Assembly: GCA_903895725.1 (NCBI GenBank)
Contig: CAITUV010000013.1
Coordinates: forward strand, 62,001-126,000
Length of the DNA stretch: 64,000 nucleotides
Direction of reading: 5' to 3'
From: an uncultured Myxococcales bacterium
Lineage (GTDB): Bacteria; Myxococcota_A; UBA9042; CAIXZC01
In this document: one piece after another, positions 52,060-59,252 of the stretch
How the letters are laid out: each line of letters begins with the position of its first letter
Numbering within the stretch: the stretch's first letter is position 1
Position numbers and translations under genes: made by a program
The notes under the pieces: generated by a model
The model's database searches: none
Told to the model about the DNA's origin: nothing
The model's input: the letters and a program-made list of their open reading frames with translations, nothing else

Positions 52060-53145
52060 GTGTTGCGAGCGATTCCCACTCCAGGACGATGTGCCGTGCT
52101 CGGATTGTGCCTCGCCTTCGCGTTCTTCGCGGAGCTTGCCGCCGGGGTGTCAACGCCGGTCCGGGCCGCCGGACTTGGTGCCCAGGCGGTTGCCAGGAAG
52201 CCGACCAAGCCCAGGAAGGAGACCTTCTTCTACGAGTACGAGGTCCAGGAGGGGGACACGCTTTCGCTGATCGCCCGGCGATTCGACACGTCGGTCAGCA
52301 GGCTCAAGAGATGGAACCGGAAGGCGACGTCCAATCCGAAGTCCCTCAAGGTCGGGACTGTGCTCAAGATATACACGGAAGTCCCAATCAGACAGAAGCG
52401 AAAAGTGTACTACGTCGTCCAGAAGGGCGACTCGCTCAGCCGCATCGCCAAGAAGGTGGGCGTCAGCCGGAATTCGCTCAGAGAGCTCAATGGGCTGAGG
52501 CGGGATAGGCTCAAGCCGGGCCAGCGCCTCGTCTATGTCGTGCCCGGACCGGAGAAGCCCAGCGAATCGGTCGGTCGACCCAGCGCCGGCCGCCTCATCA
52601 ACGGCGAGAAGATGCCCCAGGGGCCCGGGTATTCATATGGAAGCCGGCCGAATGTTTATGCAACGAATGACACGATAACAATACTGATACAGTGCTTCGG
52701 TCAGTTCCGGAAGAAGCACCCGGACGCGCCGCTCCTCATCGTGGGGAACATGAGCCGGCCCGACGGAGGGCGGCTGCCTCCGCACAAGTCCCACCAGAGC
52801 GGACGGGACGTCGACCTCGGGTATCTGCACAAGGCGAAGCTGCAACCGGTGACCAGCATGTTGTCCACGGACGAGAGCAACCTGGACCCGAAGCTTACCT
52901 GGGCGTTGCTCGAAACTTTTCTGGCTACGAATCGAGTCAAGGTAATTTTCATTGATTATAAGATACAAAAATTATTGTACGAATATCTACAAAAACGTAA
53001 GTACAGCAAGAAGAAGCTTGAGAGGCTGTTCCAGTACCCCCGGGGGCGCTCGGCCGAGGCGCTGATCAAACATGTCAAGGGGCACCACCACCACATCCAC
53101 ATGCGCTTCGTCTGCCCCAAGACCGATTCGAAGTGCGAGGATTGA
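52060..53145 (+). CDS. mepA: LysM-domain murein endopeptidase, MepA-like
   Basis: About 361 residues. A signal peptide (AVLGLCLAFAFFAELAAG) is followed by two LysM domains (EYEVQEGDTLSLIARRF and YYVVQKGDSLSRIAKKVG) for peptidoglycan binding. A C-terminal penicillin-insensitive murein endopeptidase domain follows, with zinc motifs HKSHQSGRDVDLGY and HHHHIHMRF. It would cut D-Ala-meso-Dap cross-links in the periplasm. The start is taken at the GTG at 52060 just after the predicted promoter; TTG 52063 is equally possible. Two AT-rich codon patches (about 52640-52700 and 52930-53005) stand out from the GC-rich surroundings. Confidence 0.88.
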   Translation: MLRAIPTPGRCAVLGLCLAFAFFAELAAGVSTPVRAAGLGAQAVARKPTKPRKETFFYEYEVQEGDTLSLIARRFDTSVSRLKRWNRKATSNPKSLKVGTVLKIYTEVPIRQKRKVYYVVQKGDSLSRIAKKVGVSRNSLRELNGLRRDRLKPGQRLVYVVPGPEKPSESVGRPSAGRLINGEKMPQGPGYSYGSRPNVYATNDTITILIQCFGQFRKKHPDAPLLIVGNMSRPDGGRLPPHKSHQSGRDVDLGYLHKAKLQPVTSMLSTDESNLDPKLTWALLETFLATNRVKVIFIDYKIQKLLYEYLQKRKYSKKKLERLFQYPRGRSAEALIKHVKGHHHHIHMRFVCPKTDSKCED

Positions 53146-53183
53146 GGGGCGTTTGGGGCCGTCGCGGGCATCCCGAGCCGCTC

Positions 53184-54023
53184 TTACGGGACGACCGGGC
53201 TCTCTCCGCAGACGTCGAGCGGCTTGGTGCAGACCAGGGCGGTTCCCTGGAACGCCTGGTACTGGTCGAAGTAGCAGCGGGCGTTCTTGAACCACTTCTC
53301 GTCGACGTTCCCCTTGGCATCGACCATGGCCGTCATGCAGCCGAACGCACAGCAGGGGGCCGACTGGCTCACGGGAAGGTGCTGACAGGCATCGAGGAAC
53401 TCACAGTAGCCGAGGCAGGCGAGTCGCTCTTCGGCGAACTGGTTGAAGAGCTCTTCCCAACCCTCGCAGGTGTCGGGGTCGACGGGGTCGTGCCCCTGGG
53501 CCGACGGGGAGATGCAGACCTTGTCCGGCAGAGTCGCGTAGAGCAGATTGCCCTTCCATGCGACCGGCTCGCACGACTCCCACGGGCTCCCGGTCTCCAG
53601 GCAGTCGATCTCGGTGTCGCACAGCGGAGCACAGAAGCGATCGGGCTGGACCCGGAAGTCGCTCGGGAAGTCCACGCACAAGCCGTTGTAGACGCCACCG
53701 GGCTTGTCCGGCTCGCAGTACGAGCCGCCCTGGGGACAGGGGCGGGAGCAGAATCGGAACGGGGCATACTCGTTGAGGAGGCACAGTCCGCCCAGGCATT
53801 CGCACGCGTCGTCGCAGGGCTGGCCGGTGAGCTTGAACGGGACGCAGACGGGCACGTCCGGGCCGGTATCGGCATCGGACCGGGCATCCCCCGGGGCTGC
53901 CGCGTCGTGCGGGGCCTGGGCCGGCGAGCACGAAGGGGATGGGCCGAGGAGCAGGAGAGCGACGGCTACCGGCAGGACGATGCCGGGTGGATTCGCAGGG
54001 CGAGGTCTGGCGTTCAGCGGCAC
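53184..54023 (-). CDS. Cys-rich lipoprotein
   Basis: The 279-residue product has a lipobox-like SPSCSPAQ after a hydrophobic stretch (IVLPVAVALLLLG), an Asp/Ala-rich linker and Cys-rich modules (GQPCDDACECLGGLCLLNEY, CSRPCPQGGSYCEPDKPGG). A C-terminal helical Cys domain follows (CEGWEELFNQFAEERLACLGYCEFLDACQHLP). Function is unknown; surface location is inferred. The GTG at 54023 with AGGAGGT seven bases upstream is used. It overlaps the stop of the preceding beta-propeller gene by ten bases, so the two form one unit. Confidence 0.72.
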   Translation of the reverse strand: MPLNARPRPANPPGIVLPVAVALLLLGPSPSCSPAQAPHDAAAPGDARSDADTGPDVPVCVPFKLTGQPCDDACECLGGLCLLNEYAPFRFCSRPCPQGGSYCEPDKPGGVYNGLCVDFPSDFRVQPDRFCAPLCDTEIDCLETGSPWESCEPVAWKGNLLYATLPDKVCISPSAQGHDPVDPDTCEGWEELFNQFAEERLACLGYCEFLDACQHLPVSQSAPCCAFGCMTAMVDAKGNVDEKWFKNARCYFDQYQAFQGTALVCTKPLDVCGESPVVP

Positions 54024-56239
54024 TTGTAGACCTCCTGGGAATCGATGGGGACGTTCATCCGCACAGGGCGGAAGCGCGGCTTCCCGTTCTTGCACGACCG
54101 GGTGCAGGCCGATTCCTCCTTCTCGCACTCCTTGTCCTCGATGCACGTGCCGGAGCAGAAGAGAGCGGCAGTCGAGCAGGCCATTCGGCAGGCCTCCCGG
54201 TCCGCCTCCTCGAGGATCGCTCGGCCGGCGGATCGGGCTTGCCCGGAGAGCGCTTTGAGCAGAGGGGGGAGTCGCTCCACCTGGAGCTCGGGGGGCATGA
54301 GATAGAGCCCTTGCGCATCGAGCCACGGGTCGAACGAATCGCCAAACAGCCGGGCGGCCATCGGGAGCTTCGCAAGGTCCCTGAGGAGCTCGGCGGCCAG
54401 GCCGGTCTCTCCGATCTCGGCTGCCTGCGCTGCGGCCTCGAGGGTCGTGTCCACGTCTCGGACCATGAAGATCGTCCAGCAGGGATGGGCCTCGATCAGC
54501 GGGGTCAGGCGGGGAACGTCTCTTAGCCGCCGGATCGCGTCGAGGGCATCGGCACCTTCGGGCGTACCGCACATGCTCTGGCCCAGGGCGGTCAGGAGCT
54601 GCACGAGCATGGCGTCGGACGGGGCGCCGGGAGTCGATTCCGACGGGGCGGCCAATGCGAAGTCCCGGACCAGGGAAAAAGCGTCCAGTGCCACTTCGCG
54701 GGTGGTATCCGAGGAGGGACCGAGAGCCGCCTCGAGCGCGAAGCGGGCGACGGGCTGGAACCAGCGGCTCAGCCCCTGTTCCCGGGCCACCGAGACCCCT
54801 TTCCTCGCCAGCCCCAGCGCTTCGTCCGCCTGGCCCTTGCGCAGCGCGATTTCGGCCAGCAGCCATCGAAAGGCCGTCATCTGGTCGTCCGCCCTGGTGG
54901 CTTCCGGGAGCACGGAGCGGAACGGTGACAGGCGGGAGTGGAGCCGATCCGCCTCTGCCGAGTCTCCCCTGGCCAGGGCCTCGTCCAGAGCGGTCAGCAG
55001 CGTGCCGATGGGGCCGGATGCGTACAGCGTGACCTCACCGTCCACGAGCGTGATGAACCGGCCCGCTCCGGTGGCGAAGTAGAGGCGAGTGGGGGCCGCA
55101 GCGGGCACCGTGCGCAACGTCCCGAGGTGCGTGACCTCGCCGGTGTCGGCCTTGAGCAGGACGAAGCTGGGGTCCCCGGATTGGACCATGAGCAGCTTGC
55201 CCGAATCCAGGCGTACCGACGGGGAGGGGTAGGGGAGCTCGAGGTCGTACGCCAGCTTCCCCTCCGCCAGGTCGAGCCCGACCAGTCGGCTTGCCCCCTT
55301 GCCGGCAGCCAGGATCACAGCGGTCGCCCCCACCTGGCCGACAATCCGGCCCTCGGGGAACTTCTGCTGCCAGACCGACTTCTCGGTCCCGGCGTCGATC
55401 CCCCACAGGGCCAGCTCTCCCTGCCGGAGCTGCCAGGGAACGAATCGTCCGGCGTCCGGAGAGACGAGGTAGCCGCTTTCTCCCGGGGACTGCTTGATTC
55501 CGAAGCGGGCAACCAGCTCCCCCTTCTCCGTATCGAGCACGAGCAGCTTGCTCTGCCCTTCCACCGTGCCGACGAGGAAGAGATAGCGGGCACTGGCGTA
55601 CAACTCCTCGGTGACGAACCCGGGAACCGGCGAAGAGGCTGCAAAGCGGGTGATGCGGGTCTTGAGGTCGATGCGCTGGACCAGGGGCTTGTCCGATGAA
55701 CAAGCGATCACGAGCGAATCCCCCACCAGTGCGGCTTTCCGAATTCCGCACGTGGTCAGCCAGGACGGCCAGACCTGCTTCCCGTCCTGGAGCGATACAG
55801 GAAGAACCATGTTGTAGATTTTGCCGAACCCACCCACCAGGATGAACTCGTCGGTCCGGGCCAGCACGTCCGCGTTGCACTCCCCCCCCTCGAAGCAGTT
55901 GAGCGGGAAGTCCCACAACAGCTCCCCACGCTTTTTGCCGAGCATCTGCAGGTGCTCGCCGACCAGGAGGAAGCGCTCGGCATACTCGACCAGGTAGCGA
56001 ACGGTCTTCAGCTCCCCTCCCTGCCACCGTACCAGCGATGTCTTGGGATCGATCCCAGTGACGCGGACTCCATCGGCATAGAAGACATGGCTTCCATTGA
56101 ACCCGGCAAAGGGGAACGCTGCCTCGGGTGCACTGACGGAGAAATCCGGATCCAGGAGCTGGACCGGAACGGTCGTCTCACCGGCGGCAGTCGAGAGGAG
56201 GAGCTGAGCCTGCAGGAGAACCAGTAGCGCGACGCTCAT
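54014..56239 (-). CDS. PQQ-like beta-propeller exported protein
   Basis: The 741-residue product has a short signal peptide (VALLVLLQAQLLLSTAAG). Its first 430 residues form a quinoprotein-like beta-propeller with blades such as SLVRWQGGELKTV, GELLWDFPLNC, LLVLDTEKGELVARFG and RLVGLDLAEGKLAYDLEL. This resembles BamB and PQQ-repeat proteins, but no PQQ or metal ligands are seen. The C-terminal 300 residues are helical and end in a Cys-rich segment. It is probably a periplasmic or surface scaffold. The ATG at 56239 has AGGAG 13 bases away, a loose fit. Confidence 0.7.
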   Translation of the reverse strand: MSVALLVLLQAQLLLSTAAGETTVPVQLLDPDFSVSAPEAAFPFAGFNGSHVFYADGVRVTGIDPKTSLVRWQGGELKTVRYLVEYAERFLLVGEHLQMLGKKRGELLWDFPLNCFEGGECNADVLARTDEFILVGGFGKIYNMVLPVSLQDGKQVWPSWLTTCGIRKAALVGDSLVIACSSDKPLVQRIDLKTRITRFAASSPVPGFVTEELYASARYLFLVGTVEGQSKLLVLDTEKGELVARFGIKQSPGESGYLVSPDAGRFVPWQLRQGELALWGIDAGTEKSVWQQKFPEGRIVGQVGATAVILAAGKGASRLVGLDLAEGKLAYDLELPYPSPSVRLDSGKLLMVQSGDPSFVLLKADTGEVTHLGTLRTVPAAAPTRLYFATGAGRFITLVDGEVTLYASGPIGTLLTALDEALARGDSAEADRLHSRLSPFRSVLPEATRADDQMTAFRWLLAEIALRKGQADEALGLARKGVSVAREQGLSRWFQPVARFALEAALGPSSDTTREVALDAFSLVRDFALAAPSESTPGAPSDAMLVQLLTALGQSMCGTPEGADALDAIRRLRDVPRLTPLIEAHPCWTIFMVRDVDTTLEAAAQAAEIGETGLAAELLRDLAKLPMAARLFGDSFDPWLDAQGLYLMPPELQVERLPPLLKALSGQARSAGRAILEEADREACRMACSTAALFCSGTCIEDKECEKEESACTRSCKNGKPRFRPVRMNVPIDSQEVYKCR

Positions 56240-56366
56240 GGAATTCTGAGCTCCTGTGGAAACGGGACGCCAAGGGCAGACGCTCGACACACTGGACTCG
56301 GAGAGAGCTGGTCTGCCGAGGCCCTCCCGCACGCGGACGCGGGCACATCCCCGCATCGACGGGGGC

Positions 56367-56395
56367 AGTGTAGCCAAATTTGCGGGCCGGAACAA
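56367..56395 (-). promoter_or_regulatory. Putative promoter of the beta-propeller gene
   Basis: On the minus strand TTGTTC (56395-56390) and TACACT (56372-56367) are 17 bp apart, matching at three and four bases. Confidence 0.35.
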
Positions 56396-56478
56396 GTGGA
56401 TGTATGTTGGGTTTGGGTGGTGGCCTCCGTAGCGAGATGAGCCCCTTCGCGGCGCAGGCAAGAAGGTAGAAGGGAAGA

Positions 56479-57672
56479 ATGGACCTAACGCGACTCGTGC
56501 ATACGCACTTGGGCGAGGACATCTCGCGTCGCCTGGTTCCGGGAAAGATCCTGGCCGTGGACGACGACGGAGGCAACCTCGTCATCCTCGATGCGCTTCT
56601 ATCCGATTCCTACTCGGTGACGACCACGGTGTCACCTCGGGAGGCACTGGCCCTCATCGAGCGGGAGGAGTTCGACATGGTGATCTCGGACCAGCGCATG
56701 CCCGAGATCACCGGCGTGGAGCTGCTCAAGCTGGTGCGGGAGCGGTACCCGTTCACGGTTCGAATCATCATCTCGGCCTACAGTGATGCGCGGGCGATTC
56801 TCCAGGCCATCAACGAGGGGGAGGTGTACCGCTTCATCCTCAAGCCGTGGGAGCCCGAGGATGTCCTGGGAGTGGTTCGGCAGGGGCTGGAGTATCGGTT
56901 GTCCATGCTGACCATCCGGAAGCTGGGGGAGGAGCTTCACCGCCGGAACGAGAGGCTGACCGCGGCCCTGGATGAGCTGCGGAAGACACAGGAGAAGCTG
57001 CTCGAGTCGGCCAAGCTGGCCACGGTCGGACAGCTCACTGCCAGCATCGTGCGGGAGCTCAAGAACCATGTCTCCGGCGTCAAGATGCTGGCCGAGATGG
57101 CTCGCAGCATGGAGGTGCCCCCGTCCATGGCCGAGTACATCCGGGTGGGGGCCGACTCGGCCCAGTCGCTGTTCGATCTGGTCGGGGGCATCGGGTCGTT
57201 TGCGGAGAACGGCGAATGGCGGCTCAAGAGGGTCCGGGCTTCGCTCAACCTCGTCGTCGAGGAGGCGGTCCGGGTTGCCCGTCTGGACGGTCGCTCCCGG
57301 GCCCTGGCGTTGGAGTGCCGGCTCGCTTCTGAGCTGCCCGTTGCGCCGCTGGACGTCGAGAAGATGCGCCAGGTCGTGGTCAACTTGATCCTCAACGCAT
57401 TCGATGCGACCCCGCCTGGCGGGAGGATCGAGATCTCGACCTATCGGAGCGCCGGCAACCGGGTCGGGGTCCGCGTCCAGGACTCGGGCAGGGGGATTCC
57501 TGCGGAGCTGCTCGACCGGGTGGGCGATCCGTTCGTGTCGACTCGCGAAGACAGCCTCGGTCTTGGGTTGGCCGTGTGCCGCAACGTGGCCGAGGCCCAT
57601 GGTGGGACAATCGAGATCCAGTCTGCCCCGGGCAAGGGAACCCAGGTATCGGTCGAGCTTCCAGTCGAGTAG
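56479..57672 (+). CDS. Response regulator-histidine kinase fusion lacking the H-box His
   Basis: The 397-residue cytoplasmic protein begins with a HupR/RpfG-type receiver. ILAVDDD holds the acidic pocket, Asp71 in MVISDQRMP the phosphoacceptor, and the Lys is in RFILKPW. A coiled-coil (about 140-175), a DHp-like helix and an HATPase domain (about 285-397; VVNLILNAFDAT, GRGIPAELL, LGLGLAVCRNVAEAHGG) follow. In the DHp H-box the sequence is SIVRELKNHV, with Arg192 where the phospho-His should be. Its architecture resembles PhcR/PhcQ of Ralstonia. It is first in a four-gene operon with a methyltransferase 11 bases downstream. Confidence 0.85.
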   Translation: MDLTRLVHTHLGEDISRRLVPGKILAVDDDGGNLVILDALLSDSYSVTTTVSPREALALIEREEFDMVISDQRMPEITGVELLKLVRERYPFTVRIIISAYSDARAILQAINEGEVYRFILKPWEPEDVLGVVRQGLEYRLSMLTIRKLGEELHRRNERLTAALDELRKTQEKLLESAKLATVGQLTASIVRELKNHVSGVKMLAEMARSMEVPPSMAEYIRVGADSAQSLFDLVGGIGSFAENGEWRLKRVRASLNLVVEEAVRVARLDGRSRALALECRLASELPVAPLDVEKMRQVVVNLILNAFDATPPGGRIEISTYRSAGNRVGVRVQDSGRGIPAELLDRVGDPFVSTREDSLGLGLAVCRNVAEAHGGTIEIQSAPGKGTQVSVELPVE

Positions 57673-57683
57673 GAGGTGAATTC

Positions 57684-59252
57684 ATGGCGAAGAAGCGTGA
57701 TCTGGAGTTGAGACGGTTCGAGATGGTGGACGCCTTGTCAGTCCGCAGAGAAGGGGCCAACCACGAGTTCCTCAAGGGGGGACAGGGCAAGTCCATCTTC
57801 TTCAGGCAGGAGAGATTCCGCGCTGGAGAGGTGCTCGACGGGCTCGAAGATCTCCATCCCCGGGTCATCGCCGAGAAGTTCGAAGGGCAGCTCGTCGACT
57901 TCGCCTTGACCGGGGTCTCCTGCCTCCTCTCCGAGGCGCCGGCTGTCGGCGTCGGGGAGACGCTGGGGCCGGTCTGGGTGTCGATTGGAGACCGGTGCTT
58001 CTACAAGGGGAAGTCCAAAGTCGTGCATCTCACACCGGTCAGCAACGACCGGAACCGGCAGGGGTGGATCGTGGGGCTCCAGCTCCTGGATGGGGTCGTC
58101 GATACGGACGATGTGTTCCGCCTGCGGACCGAATCCCAGATTGCCCGGGCCATCGACGAAACCAAGGTGGTGCTGGCCCGCGGGGACATCACGCCGGAGT
58201 ACAAGCGCAACGTGGCCGATTTCCTCTTCGTCCTGCTGCGCTACCGGTCGTTCCTGTCCGCCCAGGAGGAGCATCTGTCGAGCCTCGGCGCCGGAGTGCG
58301 CGACGAGATGGAGAGCCGGGTCCTGGAGAGCGCATGGAAGACCTTCCGGGAGACCATTGGCGAGACTCAGCAGCGACTGGAAGACCTCACCCGCGACCGC
58401 TATTTCGATCGAGGGTTTCAGGAGCTGTACCGCAGCTTCACTTCTCCCCTGGTCACCCCGCACGTGGTGCCGGCCCCGATTCTGCACCAGGCGTGGGCCA
58501 AGCCCAACGGCTACGCCGGGGACCACATGGTGATGAGCTACATCTATGATCAACGTTGGGAGGGGAGCAGCCTCTATGCCAAGCTGATCCACAAGTACGG
58601 AGCCGAGCACCCCATGTCGGAGGCCGTGAGGTCTCGCCGAGACGTCCTCGTGAGCCAGATCCGGCGGACGGTGCAGGAGCACACCCCGACTCCGGATGCG
58701 GCCTGCAGCATCGTCAGCCTGGGGGCTGGCCCCGCTCGCGAGGTCGCGGACTTCTGCGAGACCTTCGACCAGTCCCAACCGCTCAAGTTCACGCTGGTCG
58801 ACCAGGACAACAGCTCTCTGGCCGCGGCAAACCGCCGGCTCTCACCTCTGGTGTTCAAGGGGGACTCCAGGGTCAACGTTCAGTATCTCTTCCTCTCGTT
58901 TGCCCAGATCCTCAAGGATCAGCACCTGTTCGAGAACGTCCCGAGAGCGGACCTCCTATACTGCTCGGGCCTCTTCGACTACCTCTCGACGCCCAAAGCC
59001 AAGATGCTGGCCAACTGGCTCTTTGCCAAAGTCGCCCCCGGCGGAGCGCTGCTCATCGGGAACTTCGCCAGTCCGGCCAATGCGGCGTGGACGCCGACCT
59101 ATCTGCTCGACTGGAATCTCCGCTACAGGTCGGATGCCGAGATGGCCGAGCTGACGGCGGACCTGGATGGGGTGGAGGGAGGCGCCGAGATCTTCCGGGA
59201 CCGGACGGATCTGTGCGTGTTCGTTCGCGTGGTGAAACGCCATGTCCGATAG
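57684..59252 (+). CDS. PilZ-like / SAM-dependent methyltransferase fusion, PhcB-like
   Basis: The 522-residue product has an N-terminal PilZ-like barrel (about 55-145; DFALTGVS in place of the D/NxSxxG c-di-GMP motif, then WIVGLQLLDG). A helical middle with FTSPLVTPHVV and GYAGDHMVMSYIYD follows, then a class I methyltransferase (SIVSLGAGPAREVADF near 345, GLFDYLSTPKAKMLANW, GNFASPANA and YLLDWNLRYRS near 455-485). The last motifs resemble the family containing PhcB, which makes 3-hydroxy fatty-acid methyl ester signals. AGGAGGTG precedes the ATG. It overlaps the kinase gene by 11 bases. The substrate is inferred, not shown. Confidence 0.75.
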   Translation: MAKKRDLELRRFEMVDALSVRREGANHEFLKGGQGKSIFFRQERFRAGEVLDGLEDLHPRVIAEKFEGQLVDFALTGVSCLLSEAPAVGVGETLGPVWVSIGDRCFYKGKSKVVHLTPVSNDRNRQGWIVGLQLLDGVVDTDDVFRLRTESQIARAIDETKVVLARGDITPEYKRNVADFLFVLLRYRSFLSAQEEHLSSLGAGVRDEMESRVLESAWKTFRETIGETQQRLEDLTRDRYFDRGFQELYRSFTSPLVTPHVVPAPILHQAWAKPNGYAGDHMVMSYIYDQRWEGSSLYAKLIHKYGAEHPMSEAVRSRRDVLVSQIRRTVQEHTPTPDAACSIVSLGAGPAREVADFCETFDQSQPLKFTLVDQDNSSLAAANRRLSPLVFKGDSRVNVQYLFLSFAQILKDQHLFENVPRADLLYCSGLFDYLSTPKAKMLANWLFAKVAPGGALLIGNFASPANAAWTPTYLLDWNLRYRSDAEMAELTADLDGVEGGAEIFRDRTDLCVFVRVVKRHVR

